Part shown: positions 36,677 through 45,942 of the stretch, one piece after another
Position numbering within the stretch: the first letter of the stretch is position 1
Layout: every line of letters begins with the position of its first letter
Assembly (NCBI GenBank): GCA_024304885.1
Contig: JALJOM010000003.1
Coordinates: 530,110-594,109 of the forward strand
Direction: 5' to 3'
Length of the DNA stretch: 64,000 nucleotides
Origin: Beijerinckiaceae bacterium
Lineage (GTDB): Bacteria > Pseudomonadota > Alphaproteobacteria > Rhizobiales > Beijerinckiaceae
Made by a program: the position numbers and the translations under genes
Notes under the pieces: generated by a model
The model's input: the letters and a program-made list of their open reading frames with translations, nothing else
Told to the model about the DNA's origin: nothing
The model's database searches: none

Positions 36677-37434
36677 GACGAACGGGCGACGGGGCGCGCC
36701 GTGCAGGTCGGCCGAGCCCCGAAAGCCGGGGCTTCGGAGGCCCCGGTGCTGCTGCCGAGCACGAGCCGACACGCACGACGAGGGGAAAAGCCTGCTGCCG
36801 GCAACAATGAAGCAAGGGCAGGGAACGCTCAGCGATCCCCGCCCTTGTAGGCGTTGTCCAAACACCTATACTCGAACCCTGTCTTCGTTTTCGAAGATCA
36901 ATTGAGAGATGTGGAACGGGTTACGAGAATAGGGTCCCTCCCAAGACTTGGACGACAGCGTAGATTGCATGGACGGGCACGCATTCGAGGGCGTGCGCTT
37001 TCTCTCTAGCTCACATCTCGCGCATTGTCACGCGGGAATGAGGCAGATTGCCTAGATAAAAGCGCGGCAGACGTGAATTTTTCTCTTGCATCGGCCCGCG
37101 AGATTTGGACGCCGCTCGGCGCCCGAGCATTCTCCTGCCAGCCGGCCTTCGGCTCGCGTCACGAAAATGCGACGAGGCGAGTGTTGTCGAGGCTCTCCGC
37201 CTCCGACGGATCTGACGGCGTCGTGCTTCCGCGGCGCCGACGGCACGACGCCGGAGGGGGCGGGCTCGCGCGGAGCGGGCGAATCGCGCGGTGAGTCCCC
37301 TCGTGCATTTTTCCCTCGTATGGCGTATCGATGACAGATTCGGGACGGGTGTACCGAGATTCGCACGCAGAGGCCGTGGCCCGGACCCTCGAGGCTCCGG
37401 CCTCCCGGCGGACGGCCGCGCGGAGTGGCAACGG
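36677..37434. other. Intergenic stretch with repeats
   Basis: These 758 bases hold no convincing gene. A 7-base stem hairpin (AGCCCCG/CGGGGCT, 36715-36733) may end the upstream transcript but has no T run. A 12-base near-perfect inverted repeat (CAAGGGCAGGGA / TCCCCGCCCTTG, 36813-36847) is a second structure. A family-1 repeat lies at 37124-37170. The rest contains nothing recognised. Confidence 0.5.
37124..37170 (-). repeat. Palindromic intergenic repeat, family 1
   Basis: On the minus strand it reads GCATTTTCGTGACGCGAGCC ... CTGGCAGGAGAATGCTCGGG, matching the family pattern. Confidence 0.5.
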
Positions 37435-38181
37435 ATGACAGGAGTTCCTCTGGAGACGCTGGCGCGAGCTCCCGGCAGCGTCGCGGCCGAGACTGCGCGT
37501 GGGTCGGGCCTCGGCGGGCGCATCCGCAACTGGTTCCTGACCGGGGTGATCGTCGCCGGCCCCCTCGCCATTACCGTCTACATCGTTTGGTGGTTCGTCG
37601 ACACGATCGACAATTGGGTCAAGCGCATCGTGCCGGTCGAGTTCTGGCCGGACGCCTATCTCCCGTTCGATCTCCCCGGCTTCGGGGTCGTCGTCGCCTT
37701 CCTCGGCCTCACGCTCCTCGGCTTTCTCGCCGCCAATCTGCTCGGCCGCAGCCTGATCAGGCTGGGCGAGGCGATTCTCGCACGGATGCCGATCGTCCGG
37801 TCGATCTACACGAGCATCAAGCAAATCTTCGAGACGGTTCTGTCCCAATCGGGCACCAGCTTCCGCAGGGTCGGCCTCATCGAGTTCCCGGGCCAGGGCA
37901 TGTGGACCCTCGTCTTCATCGCGGCCCCTCCCTCCGAGGCCGTCGGCGCACATCTCCCGGAAGGGGAGGAGCACGTCTCGGTCTTCCTGCCGTGCACGCC
38001 GAACCCGACCACCGGATTCTACATCTTCCTGCCGGCGAGCGCCGTCATAGAGGTACCGCTGAGCCCGGACACTGCCGCGAAGGTCATCATGTCCTGTGGG
38101 GCGATTCGACCCGACCACAAGCCGCCGCCCGTCGTGGCCGCGAGCCGCGAGCCCGCCTCGGGCCCGACGGCAGGCTCGTGA
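37435..38181 (+). CDS. DUF502-family membrane protein
   Basis: This 248-residue protein has an N-terminal hydrophobic helix (RIRNWFLTGVIVAGPLAITV, about 29-50), a second (FGVVVAFLGLTLLGFLAANL, about 85-105) and the DUF502 signature region RMPIVRSIYTSIKQIFETVL. Later segments are VGLIEFPGQGMWTLVFI and PTTGFYIFLPASAVIEVPLS. DUF502 proteins are widespread in bacteria and plants (COV-like proteins) and of unknown function, probably in membrane trafficking. The start at 37435 is chosen from the frame that begins at 37291 because the extra N-terminus is unlike the family. Confidence 0.85.
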   Translation: MTGVPLETLARAPGSVAAETARGSGLGGRIRNWFLTGVIVAGPLAITVYIVWWFVDTIDNWVKRIVPVEFWPDAYLPFDLPGFGVVVAFLGLTLLGFLAANLLGRSLIRLGEAILARMPIVRSIYTSIKQIFETVLSQSGTSFRRVGLIEFPGQGMWTLVFIAAPPSEAVGAHLPEGEEHVSVFLPCTPNPTTGFYIFLPASAVIEVPLSPDTAAKVIMSCGAIRPDHKPPPVVAASREPASGPTAGS

Positions 38182-38320
38182 TCGCACCCGGTTGCGGATT
38201 TCCTGTGATCGTGCTCTGAAGCCGTCCACCGGTGCACTTTCCGACCCGATGGGCCCGGAAAGCGCGCAGAACCTTGTCTTGTCGCACTCGCATTTCGCCG
38301 GCGATGTTTCGCAACAGTGA

Positions 38321-38365
38321 CATCGCACTGCGAACCGGTGCCCGGTTCGCTGGAAAATGCTCGAG
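38321..38365 (+). repeat. Palindromic intergenic repeat, family 1
   Basis: It reads GCACTGCGAACCGGTGCCCG, then GTTCGCTGGAAAATGCTCGA, the clearest match to the family core. It lies 46 bases before thrB. Confidence 0.6.
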
Positions 38366-38410
38366 ATCGGAGGGAACCCGGCGCGCCGCCCAGGCGCGTG
38401 GGAGCGCGTC

Positions 38411-39376
38411 ATGGCCGTCTATACCGAAGTCACCGACGCGGACCTCGCCGCCTTTCTCGCGGACTACGATCTCGGCCCGGTGCTCGCGCTCAAAGGCATC
38501 GCCGAGGGTGTCGAGAACTCCAACTATTTGCTCCACACCGAGGTCGGCTACTTCATCCTCACGCTCTACGAGAAGCGTGTGGAGGAGAAGAATCTTCCCT
38601 TCTTCCTTGGACTCATGGAGCATCTTTCCGCGCGGGGGATCGTTTGCCCGCAACCGGTGAGGATGCGCTCGGGTGGGGCTTTGGGCCGCATCAACGGGCG
38701 CCCCGCCGCGATCGTGACCTTTCTCGAGGGAGTCTCCCGCAGCCACCCCGACACGAAGAGCTGCGCTTCGGTCGGCGAGGCGCTCGGCCGGCTGCATCTC
38801 GCCGGTGCCGATTTCGCATCGTCGCGCGCGAATGCTCTTTCCGTCGACGCTTGGCCGCATCTCTTCGCCGAGGTTTTTGCTCGCGCCGACACGGTGAAGC
38901 CGGGAACGAAAGCCCTGATCGCCGACGAGCTCGAGGCGCTGGCGCGGGCCTGGCCGAGATCCCTGCCGCGGGGGATCATCCATGCCGACCTCTTTCCGGA
39001 CAATGTGCTCTTCCTCGGCGATCGCGTGTCCGGGCTCATCGATTTCTATTTCGCCTGCACCGACGATCTCGCCTACGATCTCGCGATCTGCCTCAATGCC
39101 TGGTGCTTCGAGCCCGATCTCGCCTTCGCCGCGGACAAGGCGCGCGCGCTGCTCTCGTCTTATGGACGAGCGCGCGCCTTGCGGCCGGAAGAGGTCGCCG
39201 CCCTTCCGATCCTCGCGCGCGGCGCGGCGATGCGCTTCGCGCTGACGCGGCTCGTCGATTGGCTGAACGTGCCGCCGGGCGCCTTGGTCCATCCGAAGGA
39301 TCCCTGCGAATACCTCGAGCGGCTCCGCTTCCTTCGTAATGTACGCGACGCGCGCGAGCTCGGCTTCGAGCCGTGA
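38411..39376 (+). CDS. thrB: Homoserine kinase (APH-fold type)
   Basis: This 321-residue enzyme is the aminoglycoside-phosphotransferase-like ThrB of alpha- and gammaproteobacteria, not the GHMP type. It begins [20 protein letters not shown] with the next motif [15 protein letters not shown], both typical. The catalytic loop [13 protein letters not shown] and the metal-binding [20 protein letters not shown] are present. It phosphorylates homoserine on the way to threonine. rnhA overlaps its stop by 4 bases (GTGA). The thrB-rnhA pair is common in Hyphomicrobiales, often preceded by ispH, which is not seen here. Confidence 0.95.
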   Translation: MAVYTEVTDADLAAFLADYDLGPVLALKGIAEGVENSNYLLHTEVGYFILTLYEKRVEEKNLPFFLGLMEHLSARGIVCPQPVRMRSGGALGRINGRPAAIVTFLEGVSRSHPDTKSCASVGEALGRLHLAGADFASSRANALSVDAWPHLFAEVFARADTVKPGTKALIADELEALARAWPRSLPRGIIHADLFPDNVLFLGDRVSGLIDFYFACTDDLAYDLAICLNAWCFEPDLAFAADKARALLSSYGRARALRPEEVAALPILARGAAMRFALTRLVDWLNVPPGALVHPKDPCEYLERLRFLRNVRDARELGFEP

Positions 39377-39837
39377 GCGCTCCGGTCTCGATCTGGACGG
39401 ACGGGGCCTGCTCGGGCAATCCCGGTCCCGGCGGCTGGGGTGCCGTTCTCGCTTGGGGCGAGCACGAGAAGGAGCTCTGCGGCGGCGAGCCGGAGACCAC
39501 CAACAATCGCATGGAGCTGATGGGCGCGATCATGGCGCTCGAGGCCTTGACGCGACCCTGCGAGGTCCGGCTCCATACAGATTCGAGCTATCTGAAGGGC
39601 GGCATCACGGGCTGGATCTCGTCGTGGAAGCGCAACGGCTGGCGCACAGCCGACAAGAAGCCGGTCAAGAACGTCGAGCTGTGGCAGCGCCTCGAGAGCG
39701 CTGCCGGAGCCCATAAGGTCGAGTGGCATTGGGTGCGCGGTCACGCCGGAGATGCGATGAACGAGCGCGCCGATGCCTTGGCGCGCAAGGGCATGGCGCC
39801 GTTCCTCGCCGCGCGGCGCGTGCGAGGTGGCACCTGA
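39373..39837 (+). CDS. rnhA: Ribonuclease HI
   Basis: This 154-residue protein has the RNase H fold with all acidic residues: Asp10 ([17 protein letters not shown]), Glu48 (NNRMELMGA), Asp70 ([12 protein letters not shown]) and Asp134 (NERADALAR), plus His124 in the flexible loop. It removes RNA from RNA-DNA hybrids, including R-loops and primers. The GTG start overlaps the thrB stop by 4 bases. Confidence 0.97.
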   Translation: MSAPVSIWTDGACSGNPGPGGWGAVLAWGEHEKELCGGEPETTNNRMELMGAIMALEALTRPCEVRLHTDSSYLKGGITGWISSWKRNGWRTADKKPVKNVELWQRLESAAGAHKVEWHWVRGHAGDAMNERADALARKGMAPFLAARRVRGGT

Positions 39838-39953
39838 CCGGCATTGGCGCAATCCTTCCCCGGGACGGGCGGAGCAATCGCGGTAAGCGATTGCGGAGGG
39901 AAGGTGGCAGCGGCGCGTAGCGCCGTTGCCGGATCGGGGGCGGCGAGCTCCCG

Positions 39954-41450
39954 CTACCACCGGCCGTAGGGATCGTCCCAATAGATCGGCGGCGCGCCCG
40001 CCGAGGAGCGCCGCGAGGGGCGATCGTAAGTCTGGTCGTCGCGATTGCGCGCTTGTCGCGCAGGGCGGCGCTTCTTGATTGCTCCCTGCGGCTCTCCGCT
40101 CAGGAGGACCACGAAGTCGGTCTCCTTCCCGGTCTCGGCGCTCATGGCTTCGTCCGAGACGATCAGCGAGGATCCGGGTGCGATCATCTCCCCGAGGCGC
40201 TCGGCGATGTCCTGGGGAATCTCGATGCGGTCGAGCGCCGCGCCCGCAGGGTTCGTCTCGAGGACGATGCGCGCATGGGCATCATCGGCCGGACGGCGAG
40301 CCTGATACCCGTCGGATGCCGTGCGCAGGGAAACCACATTCCACCGCAGCGCCGCGGCGCCGTCGATCGTGCCGATCGCGGTGTAGATGTGGGTTCCGAT
40401 CGGCTCGGCCGCATCCTTGATCGTGACGGGGCTTTCCAGGATTTCTCGAAACGCCTGCCGAACATAGAGGCGCTCGGCCTTCCGGCTGATGAATACGGAG
40501 ACCGGCGCCATTCTGCGGGTCGCCTCGGCGGAGGCGTCCAAGGCAGCGCGCTTCTCGGCCTCGGCCGCGCTCGCCCTCTCGCGGGCACGCGCCGCCGCTT
40601 CCGCCTTCAACGGTGCTTCCATCTCGGCGGCGACGCGCCGCCCCTCGGCTTCCGCGAGCCTCGTGTGCGCTTTCGCCAGCGCCTCCTCGGCCTGCCGGAG
40701 CGCAGAGGGCGACCGCGCAGCCTCGAGCGCAGCCTCGGCCGATGCGAGCTGTAGCTCGGCACGGCGCTTCGCACTTTCCGCGGTGGGCACGAGCCGTGCG
40801 GCCTCGCCGGCGAGTCGCGCCGCAGCGAGCCGTGCCTCGTTCGCCGTCCGCGCGGCCGCCTCGGCCTCCGCCATCTTCGCGGCGGCGACCGCCTTCGGCG
40901 CCGGACGCGGCCCAGCCGGCTTGAAGAGAGCCGGGTGGTCGATCACGACGGGGCGGACGTCGCCACGCGCGACGATCACCCGTGTGCCGATCATCGTCAG
41001 GTCGTAGAGCTGCTCGGCGAACTCGTAGGGCATGCGGATGCAGCCGTGAGAGGCAGGATGTCCCGGCAGCTCGCCGGCATGGAGGGCGATGCCCGACCAG
41101 GTGAGGCGCTGCATGAAGGGCATCTCGGCGTCGTCGTAGAGGTTGGAGGTGTGGAATTGCTCCTTCTGCAGGACGCTGTAGATCCCGGCCGGGGTCTCGT
41201 AGCCCGGGCGTCCGCTCGAGACCCGCGCCTGCAGGATCGAGCCGTCGGCGTCATAGATCGTCACCCGCTGCTTCCCGAGCGAGACGATTGCCATGAGCGG
41301 CTCGCGTGCGGGGCGAGGCACGACGATGTCGACCTCGGCGGTCTCGCGGCGGCGGACGGCGTTTGCGGACTCGAGAAGGCCTGTCGCGAGCAGCAGGGCG
41401 AGCCCGCCGAGGGTGCTGCCGAGGACCCGTTGGAACTTCGTTCGCCTCAT
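39954..41450 (-). CDS. L,D-transpeptidase (YkuD) with a second degenerate domain
   Basis: This 498-residue protein has an N-terminal hydrophobic anchor (about 8-28). The YkuD catalytic domain spans about 50-170, with His124 and the HxxSHGC motif (HPASHGCIRMPYEFAEQL, His135 and Cys137). These enzymes make 3-3 cross-links in peptidoglycan or attach proteins to it. An Ala/Glu-rich coiled coil (about 195-320) follows, then a second segment (about 330-470) that resembles the start of a YkuD domain (VSVFISRKAERLYVRQAFRE, GTHIYTAIG) but lacks His/Cys active-site residues. The end is basic. Related to fused L,D-transpeptidases of Hyphomicrobiales. Confidence 0.85.
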   Translation of the reverse strand: MRRTKFQRVLGSTLGGLALLLATGLLESANAVRRRETAEVDIVVPRPAREPLMAIVSLGKQRVTIYDADGSILQARVSSGRPGYETPAGIYSVLQKEQFHTSNLYDDAEMPFMQRLTWSGIALHAGELPGHPASHGCIRMPYEFAEQLYDLTMIGTRVIVARGDVRPVVIDHPALFKPAGPRPAPKAVAAAKMAEAEAAARTANEARLAAARLAGEAARLVPTAESAKRRAELQLASAEAALEAARSPSALRQAEEALAKAHTRLAEAEGRRVAAEMEAPLKAEAAARARERASAAEAEKRAALDASAEATRRMAPVSVFISRKAERLYVRQAFREILESPVTIKDAAEPIGTHIYTAIGTIDGAAALRWNVVSLRTASDGYQARRPADDAHARIVLETNPAGAALDRIEIPQDIAERLGEMIAPGSSLIVSDEAMSAETGKETDFVVLLSGEPQGAIKKRRPARQARNRDDQTYDRPSRRSSAGAPPIYWDDPYGRW

Positions 41451-41632
41451 TCGAGCCCCCGAAAGGCCATGACACGCTTTCCCCGAGGCCGGGAGAAGCG
41501 GTTCGAGAGGAAGCAATGGGCGCATCGGGCTCGTTCCCGAGCGTGAGCTTCGACGAACGATGGAACGGCGAAGAGGGGCTCGGAGTTCCTGACCGGCGTT
41601 GCTCGCGGCGCGCCGGGTCGGAGGTCAACGCC

Positions 41633-42154
41633 ATGGGTCGGGTCTGGACGGTCGGTTGTCTCGCGCTCGCTGTGGCTCTCGGCTGGCAGCCGGCCGTCGC
41701 GGCAAAAGCATCTGCGCCGACAAAGCGGACGGCCGTCGCCGCAAAGGCCTCCGTCGCCCACGACAGGGGCTCGGTCTCCGCGTCCCGGCAGGTGCGCGCG
41801 CGCGTCGCTTCCGCGCCGCGAGCCTATGTCGCCCACGCGCCGCGAGCCTATGTCACCCACGCGCCGCGGGCCTATGGCATCACGCGCGGGCGACGAACCG
41901 GCTTCGCCGACCTCGTCGGGGACCCCGACAGCGGCTATGGCTTCTACCTGCTGCCGCCCGAGATCCGGATGGGCGCCGCGCGCTATCGTTTTGTCCACCG
42001 GCGCTTCTGGTGGCAAAACCCGGTCCTCGCGGCCATGGCGGCGGACGCCCTACGCAACCCCTGCTGGATCCCGGCCGGGCAATATTATCGCTGCGGGGTC
42101 TTCAACCCGATCGACGGCGTCGGAACGCCGTTCTTCGCCGGATATTATCGATGA
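41633..42154 (+). CDS. Secreted protein with PRAY repeats
   Basis: This 173-residue protein has a signal peptide (MGRVWTVGCLALAVALGWQP, cleaved after AVA near residue 23), then an Ala/Lys-rich stretch. Three PRAYVxHA-type units follow (APRAYVAHAPRAYVTHAPRA, about 62-84). The C-terminal part (about 90-173) is a compact domain with GYGFYLLPPEIRMGAARYRF and NPCWIPAGQYYRCGVFNP. GGAGGTC lies before the ATG at 41633. The longer upstream frame overlaps the L,D-transpeptidase promoter region. Function unknown; the C-terminal domain is seen in other alphaproteobacterial hypothetical proteins. Confidence 0.7.
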   Translation: MGRVWTVGCLALAVALGWQPAVAAKASAPTKRTAVAAKASVAHDRGSVSASRQVRARVASAPRAYVAHAPRAYVTHAPRAYGITRGRRTGFADLVGDPDSGYGFYLLPPEIRMGAARYRFVHRRFWWQNPVLAAMAADALRNPCWIPAGQYYRCGVFNPIDGVGTPFFAGYYR

Positions 42155-42212
42155 CGGCCTGAAGCGGGTTTCCAAATCGACGCGACGAGCCCTGCCGCCT
42201 TCGGGTCGCGCG

Positions 42213-42740
42213 TCAGGCGCGCTTGCGCCGCAGGCCGCGAATCCACCACACGAGCCAGGCGATCCCGCCGATCAGCACCGTGAAGAAGGCAACGTTGAAC
42301 CACGGGAAGACCGAGGTGCCGGGTTTCGCGCGGGTGATGTCGACCACGTTCGGCATCAACGAGAAAATCTGGATTCGCCAGCCGTAATAGGTGAAGAGCG
42401 CGGTTCCACGCTCCCCCGCGATCGATTGCGCCGTGGCCTGGACATCGGCGGAGTCGAACTTGAAATACCACGGGAATCCCCACCCGGTATCCTCGTTGCG
42501 GAAGACTCGCGGCTTTTGCGTCTCGATGTCCTCGGCATAGACATAGTAGACGTCGCGCGTTTGCCCTTGCGGCTTGCCTTTCGATGCCGGTTGGTCGACG
42601 CCGACGCGCTTGATCTCGGTTCCGACGATGCGCAGCACCGCATGGTGGGGCAGGAAATAATCCAGGAGCGCCAAAGGGCCGGATGCGACCACGACGACGG
42701 CGACCGCAATGAAGAACAAGCGCCAAGGGTTCTTGATCAT
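42213..42740 (-). CDS. DUF1523-family membrane protein
   Basis: This 175-residue protein has two membrane helices, at about 7-25 (LFFIAVAVVVVASGPLALLD) and 145-165 (FFTVLIGGIAWLVWW), with a periplasmic middle. The middle has TRDVYYVYAEDIETQKPRVF, NEDTGWGFPWYFKFDSADVQ and YYGWRIQIFSLMPNVVDI. This is the pattern of the DUF1523 family, known in alphaproteobacteria and some phages. Function unknown. ATG at 42740 follows the family N-terminus MIKNPWRL. Confidence 0.8.
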   Translation of the reverse strand: MIKNPWRLFFIAVAVVVVASGPLALLDYFLPHHAVLRIVGTEIKRVGVDQPASKGKPQGQTRDVYYVYAEDIETQKPRVFRNEDTGWGFPWYFKFDSADVQATAQSIAGERGTALFTYYGWRIQIFSLMPNVVDITRAKPGTSVFPWFNVAFFTVLIGGIAWLVWWIRGLRRKRA

Positions 42741-42900
42741 GGGTGAGCTTTCCTCGCATCGACGTGCCGCACCTGGCCGCATCGCTTCCCGCGCAGCCGC
42801 TATGCCGTGACGACCATCATAGCACGTGTTGCGAGCCGATCGACGCGGCCGACGGCCCTACCGATCACGACGAGGTCATCCGACGCGCTTCCGCCCCGCC

Positions 42901-43518
42901 TCATTCCATCGCCGCGGCCTTCAGGATGCAAACCATGATCGCCGTGGCCGGAGCTTGCGACACGTTGCGGATCGTATGCGGGCGGTCGCAGCGATAGCGC
43001 AAGGTCTCGCCGGCCTTGGCCCGATCGATCACCCCGCCGACCTCGACCTCGAGCTCGCCGGACGAGACCGAGAGGCTCTCGACCGAGCCGCGCTGATGCG
43101 CCTCCGACTCCAGCACGCCGCCCGGGTCGGCGGAAAGCTCGTACCATTGAAGCCAGTCGACGGTCTTGATCCAGCCGATGACCGCGAGCCGGCACTTGCC
43201 GTCGTCCGACACCAGGATCGGCGTATCTCCGTGCGTGGCCTTCTCCAGGAACGGCTCGTCCTCGGTGGTCTGCAGGACGCGCTCGATCGACACGTCGAGG
43301 GCTTGAGCGAGGCGCCAGATGGTCGCGAGCGTCGGATTGGTCTCGTTGCGCTCGATCTGGCTGATGATCGACTTCGCGACGCCCGATTGCTCGGAGAGCT
43401 CCGAGAGCGACAGGTTGTAGGCCTTGCGGAGCCGCTGCACGGTCTTGCCGAGGCGCCCCGACAGGGCGAGCGCGCCGGCTTCCAAGACCTTCACTTTCTC
43501 GCGGCCCTCGACTCCCAT
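42901..43518 (-). CDS. XRE-cupin transcriptional regulator
   Basis: This 205-residue protein has an N-terminal Cro/C1-type HTH (about 25-80, TVQRLRKAYNLSLSELSEQS, then SIISQIERNETNPTLATIWR). A C-terminal cupin domain (about 105-200) follows, with SVESLSVSSGELEVEVGGVI and YRCDRPHTIRNVS. Regulators of this type sense a small molecule through the cupin and often control amino-acid, amine or antibiotic-response genes. The target is unknown. Two direct repeats (43545 and 43567) just upstream of its start are a possible own operator. Confidence 0.85.
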   Translation of the reverse strand: MGVEGREKVKVLEAGALALSGRLGKTVQRLRKAYNLSLSELSEQSGVAKSIISQIERNETNPTLATIWRLAQALDVSIERVLQTTEDEPFLEKATHGDTPILVSDDGKCRLAVIGWIKTVDWLQWYELSADPGGVLESEAHQRGSVESLSVSSGELEVEVGGVIDRAKAGETLRYRCDRPHTIRNVSQAPATAIMVCILKAAAME

Positions 43519-43544
43519 GGGTCAGGCTTGTCCTCACGTGATCG

Positions 43545-43578
43545 CGTTTGAGAAATTATCTGATTTCGTTTGAAATAT
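43545..43578. promoter_or_regulatory. Candidate operator upstream of the XRE-cupin gene
   Basis: Two direct repeats, CGTTTGAGAAAT and CGTTTGAAATAT, start 22 bases apart (about two DNA turns) in an A/T-rich patch 27 bases before the regulator's start codon. The arrangement fits a dimeric HTH protein binding its own promoter. The repeat is seen; binding is inferred. Confidence 0.4.
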
Positions 43579-43817
43579 CGAACGATTCTTTGCGGCCTCT
43601 CGAGGGGCGCGCATTTGCCTCGGCCTGCCTGACGTGGTAGCCTGGAACGAGTCGAACACTGCCGCTCTGGAACACTGCAGCACCGGACGGCGCGAGCCGT
43701 AGGCGCAGCGATGGCCGAGCGCGGTACCTCGCAGGGGCTCTGTCACGCAAACGCCACGAGAATCTGTTTCTGCTCGAAAGTCGCACCTTTTTTCGAGACC
43801 GAGCACGGGCTGCACCA

Positions 43818-44633
43818 GTGAGCCACGAACCCCAACCGACCCGCTACCGAACCTTGTTCCTGTCCGACATCCATCTCGGGACGCGCGGATGCCAGGCGGA
43901 GCTTCTCCTCGAGTTCCTGAAGCACAACGAGGCCGAGACGATCTATCTCGTCGGCGACATCATCGACGGCTGGAAGCTGAAGAAGGGCTGGTACTGGCCG
44001 CAAGCGCACAACGACGTCGTGCAGAAGCTCCTGCGCCAGGTCCGCAAGGGCACCCGCATGTACTACCTGCCGGGCAACCACGACGACTTCGCCCGCGAGT
44101 TCGTCGGCATGGTCTTCGGCGGGGTCGAGGTCGTCGAGCAAGCCTACCATGTCACGAATGACGGCAGGAAGCTGCTCGTCCTCCATGGTGACCTGTTCGA
44201 CATCGTGGTGCAGAACGCGGAATGGCTGGCCCATCTCGGCGACTGGGCCTACGAGATGGCGATGAAGCTCAATGTCGTGCTCAACAAGGTCCGGCGGATG
44301 TTCGGCTTTCCCTATTGGTCGCTGTCCGCCTGGGCGAAGAACAAGGTGAAGAACAAGGTGAGCTCGTTCGGTGCCTACGAGGAGGCCTTGACCGACGCCG
44401 CGCGGCGCCACCATGCCGACGGCGTCGTCTGCGGCCACATTCATCGCGCCGACATTCGCGACATCGGCGGGCTCCTCTATGTGAATACCGGGGATTTCGT
44501 CGAATCCTGCACGGCGGTCGCCGAGCACGAGGACGGGAGGCTCGAGATCCTGCATTGGCGCGCCGCCTCCGAGGCGCTCCAGCAAACCGCCGCGAACGAC
44601 AGGCTGCGCGCGGCCACGAAAGCGGCGGCCTGA
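43818..44633 (+). CDS. LpxH-like metallophosphoesterase
   Basis: This 271-residue calcineurin-fold phosphoesterase has the motifs FLSDIHLG (Asp17, His19), LVGDIID (Asp47), LPGNHDD (Asn87, His88, Asp89), LLVLHGDLFD and CGHIHR. It resembles UDP-2,3-diacylglucosamine hydrolases (LpxH group) but belongs to the wider LpxH-like family often paired with a GT4 glycosyltransferase in alphaproteobacteria. Probable role: lipid or sugar-phosphate hydrolysis in the envelope. The GTG start is at 43818. The next gene overlaps its TGA by one base, so they are co-translated. Confidence 0.85.
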   Translation: MSHEPQPTRYRTLFLSDIHLGTRGCQAELLLEFLKHNEAETIYLVGDIIDGWKLKKGWYWPQAHNDVVQKLLRQVRKGTRMYYLPGNHDDFAREFVGMVFGGVEVVEQAYHVTNDGRKLLVLHGDLFDIVVQNAEWLAHLGDWAYEMAMKLNVVLNKVRRMFGFPYWSLSAWAKNKVKNKVSSFGAYEEALTDAARRHHADGVVCGHIHRADIRDIGGLLYVNTGDFVESCTAVAEHEDGRLEILHWRAASEALQQTAANDRLRAATKAAA

Positions 44634-45679
44634 TGCGGATCTTGGTTGCGACCGACGCCTGGCGCCCGCAAGTCAACGGCGTCGTCCGCTCGCTCGAATC
44701 GGTCGCGAAGGCGCTCCTCGACCTCGGCGCCGAGATCGAGTTCCTCACGCCCCAGGGCTTCGCCTCGATCCCGCTTCCGACCTACGGCGAGATCAGGCTC
44801 GCGCTCGCGACCACGAGAGCCGTGTCGAAGCGGCTCGAAGGCCCCGTGATCGACCATATTCATATCGCGACCGAAGGCCCGGTCGGCTTCGCCGCCCGCC
44901 ATTATTGCCTGCGCGCGAAACGCTCCTTCACGACGAGCTACCATACCCGCTTTCCGGAATATATCGCCGCCCGCACGCGCATCCCGGAATCGATCACCTA
45001 TGCGGTGCTGCGCCATTTCCACAATGCCGGGGCCGGCACCATGGTCTCGACGGCCTCGATCGCGAACGACCTGCAGAGGCGCGGCTTCAAGCGGCTGATG
45101 CATTGGTCGCGCGGTGTCGATCACGCCCAGTTCAGCCCGGCGAAGAAAGTGGTGATGGACCTGCCGCGGCCGATCTTCCTCTATGCCGGGCGCCTGGCCA
45201 CCGAGAAGAATCTCGAGGCTTTCCTTTCGCTCGACCTGCCCGGATCGAAGGTCGTCGCCGGCGACGGCCCATCGCGCAAGGCCCTGCAGGCCGCCTTTCC
45301 CGATGCGCATTACCTCGGCGCGCAATCGAGCGATGCGCTCGCCGTCCTCTATGCCTCGGCCGATGTCTTCGTGTTTCCGAGCCGGACCGACACGTTCGGG
45401 ATGGTGCTGCTGGAGGCGCTGTCTTGCGGGCTGCCGGTCGCGGCGCTTCCGGTCCCCGGCCCGCTCGACGTCGTCGGGTCGAGCGGCGCCGGCGTCCTCG
45501 ACAACGATCTTCGGGCCGCCTGCCTCGCCGCCCTCGACATCCCGCGCGAGAAGGCTCGGGCGCACGCCTTGACCTATACTTGGGCGAACAGCGCAAGGCA
45601 GTTCCTCGACAACGTCATTCTCGCGAAGTCGGGCGGCCAGCGCCGCCTTATTGCGGCACCCTCGGGCTTCCCGGCCTGA
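44633..45679 (+). CDS. GT4-family glycosyltransferase
   Basis: This 348-residue GT-B enzyme begins MRILVATDAWRPQVNGVVRS, the usual start of retaining GT4 enzymes that act on lipids (SqdX, MgtA, PimB types). Next are HIATEGPVGFAARHYC and TSYHTRFPEYI acceptor-side motifs. The sugar-nucleotide side has RPIFLYAGRLATEKNLEAFL, ADVFVFPSRTDTFGMVLLEA and VPGPLDVVG. It probably puts a sugar on diacylglycerol or a related lipid. The ATG overlaps the phosphoesterase stop by one base, so the two act in one pathway, likely a glycolipid. Confidence 0.88.
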   Translation: MRILVATDAWRPQVNGVVRSLESVAKALLDLGAEIEFLTPQGFASIPLPTYGEIRLALATTRAVSKRLEGPVIDHIHIATEGPVGFAARHYCLRAKRSFTTSYHTRFPEYIAARTRIPESITYAVLRHFHNAGAGTMVSTASIANDLQRRGFKRLMHWSRGVDHAQFSPAKKVVMDLPRPIFLYAGRLATEKNLEAFLSLDLPGSKVVAGDGPSRKALQAAFPDAHYLGAQSSDALAVLYASADVFVFPSRTDTFGMVLLEALSCGLPVAALPVPGPLDVVGSSGAGVLDNDLRAACLAALDIPREKARAHALTYTWANSARQFLDNVILAKSGGQRRLIAAPSGFPA

Positions 45680-45689
45680 GCCGGCTTCC

Positions 45690-45736
45690 AGCATTTTCGA
45701 GCGAGGTGGATATCGCTTCGCGTCGCGAAAATGCTG
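45690..45736 (-). repeat. Palindromic intergenic repeat, family 1
   Basis: An 11-base perfect inverted repeat (CAGCATTTTCG / CGAAAATGCTG) frames GCGACGCGAAGCGATATCCA on the minus strand. It directly follows the GT4 gene and could end transcription or stabilise its mRNA. Confidence 0.6.
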
Positions 45737-45942
45737 CGATATGCAAGCCCGAGGACCCTCTAAGTTCGAATTTCCGCTTTGCGCCAGAGGCGGCTCTCGA
45801 GAGCAGGGTCACAAACCAAGCTTTGCGAGATCCCGTCTGTGTTGCATATCGGGGCTCATGCGACCGGGCGTCGCTCACCCCCGCAGGATGAGCGACGTTT
45901 GCTTTCAAGTAGAGTTGAGGACATCCCCATTCAGCCGCGCTC

